Source: Arctopsyche grandis
Lineage: Eukaryota; Arthropoda; Insecta; Trichoptera; Hydropsychidae
Length of the DNA stretch: 64,000 nt
NCBI RefSeq assembly: GCF_051622035.1
Contig: NC_135365.1
Span: 12,256,001-12,320,000 of the forward strand
Direction: 5' to 3'
How positions within the stretch are numbered: position 1 is the first letter of the stretch; each line of letters begins with the position of its first letter. The notes under the pieces are model-generated. The model was given only the letters and a program-made list of their open reading frames with translations. It was not told the origin of the DNA and ran no database searches. The translations under genes were made by a program, and so were the position numbers. Of the stretch, positions 28,516-40,379 are shown piece by piece.

Positions 28516-29400
28516 TTAAATTATCATTTTCCTGCTCCCTCCATCGTTGAAAATCTAACATAACATCCTGGGTAAAACCCATGAGTCTTCAAGAGGTCAA
28601 TGCAAAGCTTTGAACTGTAAGATAAATTTCTAATTTATTTTATTATTAAAAATTTATTTTATTATTCTAATTTCTTTTAGTACGAAAAGTTGTTGATCTG
28701 CTTCGACGATATAAGAATATAATTTTAATGTCTTGTATGCGAAACTCGTACACTATTATCAGTACACGTTTTTTATTTCAACGTCAGTAACAGATTCGTA
28801 AAAATGTAGTGGATAGGGTTTTGTTCATAGAAATATAAACACATATGTAAGTACGTTAATTATTTATATTTTTTCTTCCTCGTATCTGAATATACTCGGA
28901 GAGAATGAATATAAAACAAAAAGAGATACATAATATTACCCAAAGCGTGGACTATCAATTTTTGAAATTTTAATTAGGGTAAAAACTAAGGTACTCTGTA
29001 ATGTCACTGTGGCTAATATGCTAAAAAACAAAATAAAATAATTGCACTTAATTTAAATAATAATAATAACTTTTATTCCAGACGATAGGGAGAGTAGGGA
29101 GAGAATATTGCAATCCCCATCGTCATAAATAATAATACAAATAATACAATAATACAAATTTTGAATGGCGAAACAAAGAAACATAATGTAATGATATAAT
29201 AATAATGACACAATATATGAATATACAATAACACATTAAACAGTTAATAATAATAATAATAATGAATTTATCAATAATTTTCACTTTCATACGAATAATT
29301 TGCACTAATAACAAATACAATATCCGATATCGCACGAAAAACAAAATATTCTAAAAAAATGATTTCTACATTGAATATATTTTTTATTTCATCTACCTAC
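28516..29400. other. No gene; LINE-tail-like sequence near 29055-29280
   Basis: A (TAA)n run then CTTTTATTCCAGACGATAGG at ~29070 looks like a minus-strand LINE 3' terminus with a trinucleotide tail. A second (AAT)n run lies at ~29250. The rest is AT-rich. Confidence 0.35.
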
Positions 29401-29404
29401 ATAT

Positions 29405-30478
29405 ATTTTATTTTATTTTATTTTATTTTATTAATTGAAAAATCAACAGACAGGATGTACAGAGATAGGTATAAAAAACACAAAAAGTAAATAAATAATA
29501 TATGTAACACCCGAGTCCAATAATAGATTTTTACAAAAATGAAAAAGATAAATATAAGGAAAACAAATTAAAAAGTAAAGAATAAAGGCATGACAAAATA
29601 TGTAGTACATTGCATAATTAAACTATAGTATTAAAATAATTGGAAAAGGTTATAAGATAGAATATAAGAAGAAATTGAAATTTACAAATATAAAAAACAA
29701 ATGAAAAAGGTAAATACAAAATAAACAAATGAAATGGAAAGGAATGAAAGCTATAATATGATTAAATAGCACATTACATAACTAAACTAAAGTATAAAAA
29801 TAATGGAAATATTGGAAAAATAGAATAGAAGAAAAAATGAATCAATCGGTCAAGATTCTCTTGATGTTAGACCTGAATTGATGTAGGGAAATACCAAACA
29901 GATCAACCTCATTCAGCTCTCCGTTAAACATACGATAAACGCGCTGCAGATAAAAATATTTTTGGGAATTAGTATTGAAAGGATCAAGTGAAAAGAGTGC
30001 AACGCGTCTAGGGTATCGAACTGGGATTCTGAAATTAACCTTATTCAGTAAATCAGAACAATCAAGGAAACCATTTATGAGCTTAAAGAAGAATATAGCA
30101 TCAGAATGTCGTCGCCTGACAGAAAGATTGTTAAAAGAAAGGATTTTTAAAATGTCGGAAACAGTAGAATGGGTATAGGTAGGAAAAAGGTAGCGTAAGG
30201 ATTTAATAAATTTAAGTTGAACTTTCTCAATACAATTAATATGGGATAAATAAAAAGGTGACCAGATAATTGAGGCAAATTCAAGGTGAGACCTTACAAA
30301 GGAAAAATAAAGTAATTTTAGTACGTAAGGATCATTAAAGGGTTTTGTTGAGCGGAGTAGGAATCCAAGAGATTTAAATGCTTTGTTGGTAATAAAAGAA
30401 ATATGTTCAGAGAAATCTAGTTTATCATTGAGTATTACACCAAGATCCTTAATAGAAGATGACGTGTTAAGGATTGAT
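29405..30478 (-). mobile_element. Jockey/CR1-like LINE, 3' part of ORF2 plus tail
   Basis: The minus frame 29842-30475 encodes the post-palm region of a non-LTR reverse transcriptase: KDLGVILNDKLDFSEHI, then LRSHLEF-like and SIIWSPFYLSH segments, ending in the usual ORF2 C-terminal stretch. The 3' UTR runs to a (TAAAA)n tail at ~29405-29432. The 5' end is truncated at a copy of repeat family B. The catalytic motif lies in the missing part, so the element is dead. Confidence 0.8.
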
Positions 30479-30479
30479 A

Positions 30480-31010
30480 TATATACGTACGTAGTAACAA
30501 TGGATGAAGTTTTGTGATTATGTGAAAATATTTTAATATATCTGGATATTGTAATCAACACTTGGGACATTGTTGGACCTCAGTTACTGAAATTAATAAA
30601 CAAATCTTTAGAAATGGGATCCGTTCAGGATGTATGGAAGGTGTCCACTATTGTACCGGTACCAAAGGTTTCTGGTACAATAGTGGAATAGTGGGTAATT
30701 TTAGAGTTAAGTAATTAAGATGTATTTTTTTAATTAGCTTGATAGCTAAGATAATATATAAATAAATAAAATAAAAAATCTGAACTCGAGATTTTGACTA
30801 ATTCGAACTCGATCACTGATCACGTGTCGAGAATCGATCACTGATCACGTGTCTGGGTATTTTGGGGATTTTTTGAACACCGTTAGTCCTATCGAACTGA
30901 AACTTACTATCGGTTACTGAAATTATTATCGATACGACGTAAAGTTGACCGGAAATGTTACCTCCACTTATAGATGTCCTCTTTTTTATATTGTTCTTCA
31001 AAACGGATAC
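30480..31010 (+). mobile_element. TIR element family B, interrupted copy
   Basis: Left part 30480-30530 (ACGTACGTAGTAACAATGG), right part from ~30780 (GAACTCGAGATTTTGACTAA) to ~30990 (CCGGAAATGTTACCTCC). The consensus is interrupted by the LINE fragment at 30531-30778, which gives an order of insertion. Confidence 0.65.
30531..30778 (+). mobile_element. Jockey/CR1-like LINE fragment inserted in family B copy
   Basis: Encodes LLKLINKSLEMGSVQDVWKV and then STIVPVPK, the start of the reverse transcriptase fingers (the WK...PIPK signature). It is followed within ~100 bp by a TAAATAAATAAAATAAAAAA tail, so it is internally deleted. It lies opposite in strand to the LINE at 29405. Confidence 0.6.
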
Positions 31011-31021
31011 GTTGTATCAGT

Positions 31022-31162
31022 GGCGTGCTGTAGAATTCTCCCTGTTTTTATCGCACAGGACTCGGTATCACCTATGTATGTATGTAGTCCTCATGTATTC
31101 TGCTGGCGCACACGTAAGTAAAGCTGTGCGATAAAAACGGGGATTTTTCCACGGCAATCCAC
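31022..31162. mobile_element. Small foldback MITE
   Basis: CCCTGTTTTTATCGCACAG (31040) is inverted as CTGTGCGATAAAAACGGGG (31123). Complementarity continues more weakly outward to GTGG and CCAC. About 140 bp. Confidence 0.7.
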
Positions 31163-31170
31163 TTCATTGA

Positions 31171-31619
31171 TTGTACTTTCAAATGACTAAATCCCATAGA
31201 GTTTTAGCTAGTTGCACGTTTGTGTCCATAGCCTCCTTTTTTACCTGTAAAACTGAATATGTAACTGTCAAACATTGGATCATATGTTTTATTGGTCATC
31301 AAAAAAAGCTTCAAGACCAGCGGCAGCCCGTGGAAAATATTTTTGGGGGTGCTGTTATACATATGTACATATGTGGTGCATGTTATGTAAAAAACAATAT
31401 TTCATTTATCCACAAGAAACCACAAATCAAAAATGAAATAATGAAGTTTACATGAAATGAACAAAACACAATCCAATTTAAATTATATAGATACATATAT
31501 GTATTTACGTAAATATAAACTTCATTCTTTTAATTTTTTCTTTAGAAAATAAGTCAATTACGACCTCGTTAAAATTACTAAATGAACTGTCAATTTCATT
31601 TATAGTATTTTTATTTTAT
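31171..31619. other. No gene supported
   Basis: A 94-codon plus frame at 31171-31455 has no domain, signal or splice context. The remainder is AT-rich. Confidence 0.3.
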
Positions 31620-31790
31620 TTTACATAGATATATACCAGGAAGGCTTGACGCTGAGGAACATGAAATTACAATTAATTAATAAAAGAATTAATCCATTGA
31701 GACATCTATGTATTTTAATTTTGTACATAATTTTTACAAATTATATACAAAATAAATACAGAAGATTTGTGACAGTAGGAAAGATGTTTT
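31620..31790 (-). mobile_element. SINE family S, 3' part
   Basis: The reverse complement shares GTCTCAATGGAT and GTCAAGCCTTCC with 21225-21575 and ends in AAAATAAAATAAAAA. The head is missing. Confidence 0.65.
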
Positions 31791-31800
31791 TTTGCCGATT

Positions 31801-32072
31801 TTAAGGCACTGCATGGGGTACGTGGTTTTTTTTAGATACTTTTAAACTTGCGAAAAAAATGGGCCGTGCCCTGCACATATTCATGGAACGCCCAGCACGC
31901 CCCACCCCAAAATGACCACCTGGAGAGTTTTCGGAAAAATTGTATCCTTGTATTTATCCTTGCTTGACAGTGATCGAAAACGGTGTAACCCATATTTAAA
32001 GACATGCAGGAGACCCCCCACAGCAGTGAGCCAAGCACATGATGTGCCGTTCATCACTGTGTGTTTTCGCCC
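31801..32072 (+). mobile_element. MITE family A, copy
   Basis: Contains TAGATACTTTTAAAC (shared inverted with 15597), TGATCGAAAACGGTGTAA, and ends CACTGTGTGTTTTCGCCC. The left terminus is degraded. Confidence 0.65.
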
Positions 32073-32116
32073 CTATACGTACATACAATCTTCCGATTGT
32101 TTATCCGCCTGATCAA

Positions 32117-32652
32117 TTAAGAGGGCTGGACAGCAGCGACTTGTCCATACAAACGTACTATACTTCTCCCTTCCTCAATTATGGCACTAGAGAAATTATT
32201 TTTTAATATGCTTTGGATATCCACCATTGGGGTGCATCTATCGTTTTATTTTTTTGATTAATTATTTTTTATAGGAGCTAGAAGCCGCCCAACATCTATA
32301 AAATCGCCTCTTTTTTACACCCACGAAACGAGTCCAGCGTGCTTATTTAACGGTAGATTTAAAAAAAAAATACGCCGATAGATGCACAGAAAGTATCTTT
32401 CTCATACCGATGATGAAATTTTTTTAAAAATTGGTCCAGCTTTGGAGGAGAAAATAGGAGAATACGAAACCTCGATTTTGTCAATTTAAAATACGTTTTA
32501 TCTAGTCGAAGCGCAACTGTCGCATTCACTCAATATATATATTTATATATATTGTCGCATTCACTCAATATATATGTACATACACTCAATATATATATAT
32601 CGAATAAAGGAACGGTAACAAAATTAAGGTTTCGGGTGTACAGCCCTCTTAA
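32117..32652. mobile_element. TTAA-flanked MITE, TIR GAGGGCTGKACA
   Basis: TTAA at 32117-32120 is followed by GAGGGCTGGACAG. The right end reads TGTACAGCCCTC followed by TTAA at 32649-32652. A TTAA duplication is the hallmark of piggyBac-type insertion. The interior (528 bp) is non-coding with a direct repeat of TGTCGCATTCACTCAATATA at ~32518 and ~32556. Confidence 0.75.
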
Positions 32653-34060
32653 TATTTCAATCTTTCAATAATTGTACACATAAAAATCATATTAGGATCG
32701 ATTTTAAATATATCTTGAAGTATACTCTTATTTTTGGTTGGGGACGTTGGGGTGCTGCAGTTCCGCAGTTCCAATGGATCCGCCCCTGTTTAATACTAAA
32801 GATTTGTAATCTTCTTCAATTTACCAAACAATTATAATTCAGAAAGGGATGATTTTATAATTTTTAAATTCTTAACATGTTTATTTAAGGTCTGTATTTA
32901 CATAAATGGTCAGTAACTAATTACCTTACACGGTCAGTAAATTTAATAATTTGTCAATAATATATAAAAATGTATTTATTCGTATTGTAAATGGTTTGTA
33001 TCCATTGGACAGTATGGTTGTGGTTAGTTAATAATAGGTACTAGTTCACTAGTTAGGCTCAAGTTTCCCGCTGAAAAACCAATTATTCGCTTCGCTGCGA
33101 CGCTACCACTATATGTCAACAGATGTCTCAAGTGTTACAATCAGTATTCGCGCGCATTCCTGACGTTTATGCATTGAACATTTTTCTTACATGGTGTAAG
33201 TTAAGACCATTACATGGTATTTTTATCTTTCCAATCCCAAAACAATTAAATTTATGAAACTTTATAACAAAAATTTAGAAACATGTACATATGTACATAC
33301 ATATATACATAAGACCAATTTTGAATATATATACTTACTGGATAATTTTGTTTATTAGGCCGCTGACCGTTTTTGTATTTAGAGATTAGCCGAAAAATTA
33401 GTTGAATTTTCAAAAAAATCATTTTTAAGTTGTCTAATTTTTAATCATGACTGTCACTAATAAAATCAAAAAGTCTTAAATTGTCCACAATTTCCTAATT
33501 AATTTGTTTAAATACTTGTAGTACGCATATTATTAAAAATTGTTCTTTTTGATTTAAACTAAAATAATAAGTTTTAAATCGTAAATTGTGTACCACATTT
33601 CTTTAAATATATCTTCATTCAATTCAATTTTCAATATTGCAAACTATCCAATTTAAAGTGTATAATATTCACATTAAATTTCCATGTACCAAATGAATAC
33701 TATCTAAATTATAGTACACTAGTGTTTCTACCCGGCTTCGCTCGGTATTTGTGATATATGTAAACTGCTTAAACATGGCCAATCTAATAGTAAACATTTT
33801 ATTATACATATTTATTTGAATAGTTTTATTTTATATAAATTTATTTGAATATTCATTTGTTTTTTTTTATTAAATTGACTGTCACGAACAAACAAACATT
33901 TATTAATTTATTTACAAATTTGCCATACTGACTTTACAGATTAGCTCCAAGTCGTCACTATGGCTCAACCAGTATTTAACTTTTAATTGTCTGCCACAAA
34001 ATGATTTAAAGATTAAAAAGTGCGTAAATATATACTGTCTCTTTCGAAATTATATGTATA
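32653..34060. other. No gene; AT-rich
   Basis: Contains ACTAGTGTTTCTACCCGG and CTTCGCTCGG near 33719, a short motif widespread at the ends of insect retroposons. No coding sequence recognised. Confidence 0.35.
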
Positions 34061-34069
34061 CCAGAATCT

Positions 34070-34255
34070 GGCGCCCCCCCCCACCGGCACCCTCCGGGGC
34101 CTTCGCCCCCAGCGTGAAGGCGCCTTCACCCTCGGCGCCTTCGCCCCCTGTGCCTTCGCCTCCGGGCACTTCGCCTCCGGGGCCTTCGAATCCTTTGAAT
34201 CGAAAAAAAAATCGAATCGGCGCCTATGAATCGAAAAAAAAATCGAATGTGTTGT
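34070..34255. repeat. GC-rich minisatellite, GCCTTCGCCYCCGG unit
   Basis: Degenerate ~14-18-bp units with core CCTTCGCC repeat from ~34095 to 34190. They are followed by a tandem pair of GAATCGAAAAAAAAATCGAA (34196-34250). GC content is far above the flanks. Open frames on both strands are low-complexity and unlikely to be genes. Confidence 0.8.
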
Positions 34256-35169
34256 TTCAAACCAACCAACCAATGTAACATACATATATGCATAGATACA
34301 TACATACATATGTATATGCATTCATATATAGAAAGTCTATTTCGAAATTATATATTAGATTCAAGATTTATATATTCCCCCTTTAATTATTATAAATTAG
34401 TTAATAATAGTTTTTATAATTAAGATACTTAACATACTAAAATCAATTTTTGAAAATTCCTTCTAAGGTGAGGGCCATCATTTTAATGTGTGTATGTATG
34501 TATGTATGTTTTATGTAATTTATACATATGTGTGTAATTTATACATATGTTTATGTTTTATATGTGTGTATGTGTGTACAATGTAGTTTGTAGATTTAGA
34601 AAATATTAAGGATACATTTCAAAATGTTTTTATGTTATAATCGTTTATTCATTTTACATTATTTTATTTGTTTCACATAGCACTTCAACAAATGTAATAA
34701 AATTATTCAAATGATATCACACAACTAGTATGTATACAACATAAATAAATAATTATAAACAATAAATTAAATCAAATCACATCTTGCAACTAAATTATAA
34801 ACACTCAAATATAATATATCGCTTAACATTATTAAGAAATAAACATACATACATATATGTAGTATAACAATAAGCAAAATTCTATATTATACTTATCTTT
34901 ATAAAAAAAAACAGATCTTTATATTGTAGATTATTGAAAATAGGTTTTGAATTTTTTAACCTACATATATACATACATACATTTGTACAAACCTACATAC
35001 AATATTATAATAAATATATATGTATATTAAAGGAACATACGTTTTAAACAATAAATATCAGAGTTGCCAATGATGCATCATCATTTTTTAGAATAGGACT
35101 AAATAGGACTAGCCTCACTTTTTAATATTACTAAATATGACATAGAAAATATGTACGTACATACATACA
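34256..35169. other. No gene; AT-rich
   Basis: TATGTATG simple-sequence tracts (34490-34570) and A/T runs only. Confidence 0.4.
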
Positions 35170-35189
35170 ATATACGCACATATGTATTT

Positions 35190-35372
35190 ATGCGCCGTTA
35201 TATGTAGTTGTAAATGTCGTAGGTCCACTTTCCTCCATTTCGGGAAATATCTCGCAAAACATTAAATGTAATTAAAAGTAGCGATAAGAATTTGGAATTA
35301 AGTAAAACTGAAATAGTGTTTTTGATACTGAAAATTGGACTTCCGTCACTTTCAAATATAGTGGCTCATATA
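35190..35372. mobile_element. MITE family C copy
   Basis: Left CGCCGTTATATGTAGTTGTA is degraded. The interior TATCTCGCAAAACATTAAAT and the right end ACTTTCAAATATAGTGGCTC match the family. Confidence 0.65.
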
Positions 35373-35712
35373 GTACAAAATTTCGAATTGTATTTATAAT
35401 ACTAATACTATTTTAATTGTTGATGCTGGTTTTAATGAAATCTTACATATACATACATATATAAAATAATACCATTTTTTTTAAATATTATTTGATTCGG
35501 AAAAAATTAACCTTTAAATATTGAATACTATTGGGATTTTTTTTCAATTGGATATCTTTTGTTGTTTTATGGCTTGGATTAATGAGAAAAAGTATGGTAT
35601 CCATCGAAATCAACATTTTAAATTAAATTCGATTAACTAATCCAATTACCAGTAAACGCACATATCAATATTTTCTGTTCTAAGAACATGGACGTTCAAC
35701 GAGATCCGACAT

Positions 35713-36456
35713 TTACTTGGTTCCATTTTTTAAACATGGGTTTTCCATGAACGGTCCTGGACAACCCTTTTGTGTGTAGCACCGGTCGAGGTCTCGAATA
35801 TTGAGACCTCTGTTGCAACAGAAGATTTTTGCACTATCGCAAGACGAATTTTCTGATGCTTTCGGACTTTGTTCGGGATATACCATAGGTGGGATTTCGT
35901 CAGAATTTTCAGGTTTTGCATTTGAACCGTGGAAAATGGTCGGTGGGGGTTTGGAGTTAGGCCTCAAAGGTTTCACTGGCTCCAACGATATACCAGTAAG
36001 TGTATTGAAATATTCCTTATCGAAATCAACCTTCAAAACAGGAATATTGTTATTAGGTGACTTTGCATCTTCAACACCCCAGATTTGCTCTTCGGGATAA
36101 TCGTCCACACCACCGATACGCGGTTTGTCGAAAGATACCTGAGGTTTTTCAGTTTTCGTCAACACCACCCATCGTGGACTCAAACCTACAGAAATCGGAA
36201 AATAATAACCCTTCCGCACCCAATTGTACGTTGGTGGGCCTTTAATCTGGTTATTATTCGCCTGTCTGCGCTTCAACGTGTGTAATCCAGTTTCATCATT
36301 TGGTACTTCTTGGACATAACCTTCCGGTCTTCCAAAGTTTGCGAGATGATTTGGTCGAAGCCATCTTGGCAATGGCTGAACTTCGGTTTGGCCCGATCTG
36401 ATCCAACCCGACACCAGAACAACAAATAAAATTAACAATTTAGATTTCGAAGACAT
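35713..36456 (-). CDS. Secreted FNTxTGISL-family protein 3
   Basis: A 247-residue single coding exon. Signal peptide ~6-23 (KLLILFVVLVSGWI). A tri-basic KRRQAN site at 62-67 resembles KRQAN in protein 4 and may be a processing site. After a middle region with aromatic residues comes the core motif at 149-179 (YFNTLTGISL, KPLRP, IFHGSN). A Pro/Ser linker then leads to a C-terminal six-cysteine module: C206, C213, C214, C226, C232 and C241 (C-x6-CC-x11-C-x5-C-x8-C). The sequence immediately upstream of the motif (LKVDFDKEYF) matches protein 4 (LQVDFDRDYF). The acceptor TTTCAG lies 2 nt before ATG. Closest paralogue is gene 4, which carries an extra Gly/Tyr-rich insert and longer linkers. Function unknown. 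Confidence 0.78.
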   Translation of the reverse strand: MSSKSKLLILFVVLVSGWIRSGQTEVQPLPRWLRPNHLANFGRPEGYVQEVPNDETGLHTLKRRQANNNQIKGPPTYNWVRKGYYFPISVGLSPRWVVLTKTEKPQVSFDKPRIGGVDDYPEEQIWGVEDAKSPNNNIPVLKVDFDKEYFNTLTGISLEPVKPLRPNSKPPPTIFHGSNAKPENSDEIPPMVYPEQSPKASENSSCDSAKIFCCNRGLNIRDLDRCYTQKGCPGPFMENPCLKNGTK

Positions 36457-36837
36457 TTCTGAAACAATACAAAATGATCATCAGTAAAAAATAACATTAT
36501 AAATATCGTTATTTTTATAGCTTTAGATGTTTTATCCTTAGCAAACACGCTGAAATAATGAGCCGTACACAATTATAGCGCGAGTAATTGTGTCAAACAC
36601 GACTCTTATCAGAAGAATAAATTGGTTATGGACATAATACATTAAAGCTTTATTAAACGTATATTAACATATTTAACGCATTGAGATTATAATACGAGAA
36701 TTATTTGAACTTATATATGTGTTTGAAGAATGACGCATAGCTACGTCAATCTCTCGTAGGTGAGCATTTCGTAAGGATTTTCACCCAGAGAAATCTAATT
36801 ACATATATATTTTTATAGTTAACTCTATCCCTATGTT

Positions 36838-36985
36838 TTGTCCCGTGAGTGTAATGTCACGTGAGCGATTTTTCGCATATATTTGTCAATGATGGTGTCA
36901 CGACTAAACGTTCACGGAACTAACGCTCAACGTCACAACGCGCACGACGTAACGCTCACACGATGAAATACTCATGGACATTATT
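36838..36985. repeat. Phased GCTCAC-type short repeats
   Basis: Contains GTTCACGGAACTAACGCTCA and several further ACGNNNNACGCTCAC-like units spaced 14-15 bp apart. It resembles 49615-49725 closely (AACGTCACAACGCGCACGAC against AACGACATAACGCGCACGAC). It lies in the inferred 5' intron of gene 3. Confidence 0.6.
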
Positions 36986-38205
36986 ATATTCACAGATACA
37001 ATAGTTTGTGATGTGGATAAAGCATTTGGCAACAGATGTATGCCATCTATACGAATTTATAATCGCTTAAAAATAAACCGTATGTATTTATCTTAACTTT
37101 ATCTAACACGAATGTTCTGTGGTAGAAAATATTGTTCTATTTGACCTTTTTCATTCGGCTATCTCGAAAGGTTAATTTGTCGGCTGCGCATTTTATACCG
37201 ACGTCCCAAAAGATACAGAAAATAATCGTGGAATGCAAGAGCAAGCATATTTCGAAATGCGTCATTACAAAAGTGGAAATATTAAGTTTCCAAAGATGTA
37301 GCAAAAAAAGTAGTTGATTTGTCAAATTTGCTCTAACAATATATTTATATAATTATCATTATATAATTTTTAAAATTTCAAAATGATACGAATTCGTTTA
37401 ATTTTAAGTACATATTATTATATTATACACAGATTAGCGAATTTTTAACGCTAAATGAATGAGCACCTGAACATTTTTGCACCAAATATTATAAATTTTG
37501 ATTTCAGCTATGTAAGATTTAAATACGGTCACATATATTGCAATCGCTTTATTGTGATATTTTTTATAATGAAAAGATCTTTCAAAATTAAAAAAAATCA
37601 GCTGCACTGCATATTTCGTAGCAATTTTCAACCAAATTAACTCAATTATTAAATGACTATTCAATTAAATCAAGTGAATCTCACTGTGCTAAAAACATTA
37701 CATTTTTATGCTTGTTTCATCAGAAGAAGAATAACTGTATTAGTGTTAGCAAGTAATCACTTCCTATTATGATTGAGATATATATTTAATTCCGGAAATA
37801 AAAAAAATTGTCCAATTGTCATTGCTGAAATTTTGAGATACAACGGTTTTTGTACAACGATTGTATGAGCAATACAAACTTGCTTTTGATATACACTATT
37901 AAAAAACGATTTTGGCGACTTTCATTTCAGAGGACCATATTTCAAAACATTGTCGCTGGCATATATACATATGTATGTATGTATGTATGTACATATGTAA
38001 AACATATTTCGGACATAAAATCGATTTTGAATTTCTTAGCACTTTTTATTTCCGGTATTCATATTATATAATACGTATGTATGTAATTTATAAATTATTT
38101 TTGCTATATCTTTAAGAAGAATTTTAAGTTTAATTGACTTTTACTACGGCACATGCACTTTTTACAATATTAAAAAATATATTAAAGGGAGACACACTAT
38201 TATAA

Positions 38206-38206
<1 letters not shown>

Positions 38207-38289
<83 letters not shown>

Positions 38290-38294
38290 TTATA

Positions 38295-38372
<78 letters not shown>
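38207..38372. repeat. (AT)n microsatellite
   Basis: AT units with a few TTTATAT breaks around 38278-38300. Confidence 0.95.
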
Positions 38373-38379
<7 letters not shown>

Positions 38380-38655
38380 TTACATTTGAATTTAGTTGAA
38401 AACTGATACAAAAAATTTCAATACAGCGAAGAGCATTCAAAAATACAACAAGGGAAAGTTTTTGTTCACTCATTACACAATAGATATATGTACGTACATA
38501 TGTATTATAAAACATGTATATATATTATATATGCATATAGTACTGTATAATCACAATGCATACCATTGAAATGAATAACATTGAAACGTTTCACATCAAT
38601 ACAATCAAACAAAAATTGAACATGTCAAAATATTGAAGGTAAAAGTGATACTCAC

Positions 38656-38850
38656 ATATGTATGTATATTTGTTTATGTCACAATAATGTATTCTGGCAC
38701 TGATAATTAGCTGTCCCTAACCTTATGGTTTTACTGTGGTATCTCTTTGTGTATATGAAATGCGATGCAACACAAAAGGCAATAGTCACGTTAGTCAGTT
38801 CGTTTGCAACTGACCGATATGTTGGAGCAAATCAGATTATTATAATAGGT
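38656..38850 (-). promoter_or_regulatory. Candidate first exon of gene 3
   Basis: On the minus strand a donor GTGAGT (about 38650-38655) follows a leader containing CAGTGCCAG and TTATTGTGA. These words are aligned similarly in the leader at 53.2 kb (CAGTGCCAT, TTTTGTGA), which supports homology. No clear TATA box. The implied intron is ~2.2 kb. Confidence 0.3.
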
Positions 38851-39154
38851 CTTTCGAGCAGAGTCCGTGGAAGGAGAAACCAAGCAGTGGGGCACATTTT
38901 TTATGGCTATATTATTGTCTGCATTTTCTGAAAATATTCATGAGTCAAAATTGCAAAATTTCAGACGCTCATCAATATTTATGTATGTATATTATGTACT
39001 TTCAGGTATTTTACGTTTTCATCATAATACATATGTTCACAATTCTTTGGAAAATGGACATCATTTTACAATATTATCATTCAGATTATACCTATGTATA
39101 CATATACATAGACGTCAGCAGATTCTGTGAAAAATCAACTGTGCTTTAGATTAG

Positions 39155-39535
39155 AGTTCAGACGTTATATTTTCCACACTTTTCTCCAGCGTTCCAGGAC
39201 GAATCAAGCGGTCTAGGTGTTAGGCACGTTTCAACTTTTGATTGATTTTGGGTAAATTCATTTACGTTTTATAACATATTTCAAAAACAATATTGTGGTA
39301 GTTTTAATCAAAATTTGGAAACATTTATTTTTCCAAAGTACATATCTTTTTACAAGCGTATCTATTATTATTATCATTTGTTTAAACCTATTATTATTTC
39401 AACTTTATATTTATTTATTTTTTAGAATATTATACACCTACAGATTACAGATTACAGTATGTACCTATACGTACCCAGTATGTACCCAGAGTATGTATAT
39501 ATACTGGGATTAAAAATATGTTTTTCAAATTTAAT
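39155..39535 (+). repeat. Segmental duplication, copy 1
   Basis: TTTTCCACACTTTTCTCCAG and CGTTCCAGGACGAATC through a TTTAAACCTATTATTATTTC block recur at 53475-53640 and 53940-54130. It ends just before a MITE C copy in both places. Non-coding. Confidence 0.7.
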
Positions 39536-39544
39536 ATTTTACAT

Positions 39545-39805
39545 ATGAGCCGTTATAATTGAAAGTGGCACACGTCTACTTTTCTTCATTTCGAGTAAAT
39601 ATCTTGCAAAACATTAAATTTAATGTTTTTATTTTTATAATATTTAATATTGATGGCCTGTAATTAGTTTATTTTTCTTTTTCAAGATTCTGGACATATC
39701 GAATTAAAAGTTGTGATAGCAATTTGTGAATTAAGTCAAACACAAATGGTGTTTTTGGAACTGAAAATTGGACTAACGGTACTTTCAAATATAACGGCTC
39801 AGATA
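39545..39805. mobile_element. MITE family C, complete copy
   Basis: The left end ATGAGCCGTTATAATTGAAA and the right end TTTCAAATATAACGGCTCA are inverted repeats of ~35 bp. The interior has TATCTTGCAAAACATTAAAT and TCTGGACATATCGAATTAAA. Total ~260 bp, non-coding. Other copies are at 25405, 35190, 53635, 54145 and 63285. Confidence 0.8.
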
Positions 39806-39919
39806 GTGATTTTTAATTACTGAGTCTAATCTTTAAATATTTTTGGTCAGTTGTTTTAAATAAACGAAAAGTGCATTCAGGTAGAATCAGACAGTAATAA
39901 ACAATCAGTTATTATATAC

Positions 39920-40330
39920 TATTTTTATTTATTTATTTAGGTAAGAACAGTCACATACAATTGTTTAATAAATATACATAAACAAACAGACTATAAATTT
40001 TTACAATCTTATAAATATAGACGCAAAAAACATAAATGGCAATCGAAATTAAAACTATGCATATACTTAATAACTAATTAAAATATGTTGCTTTTCAAAA
40101 CAAAAACATAAAAACATAAATGAAAGTCGAAATAAAACTATATACATAAAATAACTAATCAAACTATGAAACTAATGCGAAACAAAAAATCACCTAATCT
40201 TTTCCTGAAAATAGCCAATGTACGGGAAAATATATCAAGTTCATTCAAAACTTTATTATAATGTAAACAGGACCGTCTGAAAAAGGTATTTTTTGCGTAA
40301 TTCGTATAAATAGATGGGATATAGAGAGTA
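39920..40330 (-). mobile_element. LINE 3' end (jockey/CR1-like)
   Basis: The minus-strand reading includes NTFFRRSCLHYNKVLNELD and then a FRKRLGDF-like end, the usual ORF2 C-terminal pattern (FRRS...YN..L). It is followed by an A-rich 3' UTR ending in TAAATAAATAAA near 39920-39940. Confidence 0.6.
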
Positions 40331-40379
40331 TGTGTAATGTATACATTTATTGATTGGTAAAATGATCAATTTATTTAAA

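Noticed and set aside
29405-30700. Twin-priming inversion of one LINE (3' part minus, 5' part plus)
   Set aside because: The plus-strand fragment has its own A-rich tail and sits inside a family B repeat, so two independent insertions are more likely.
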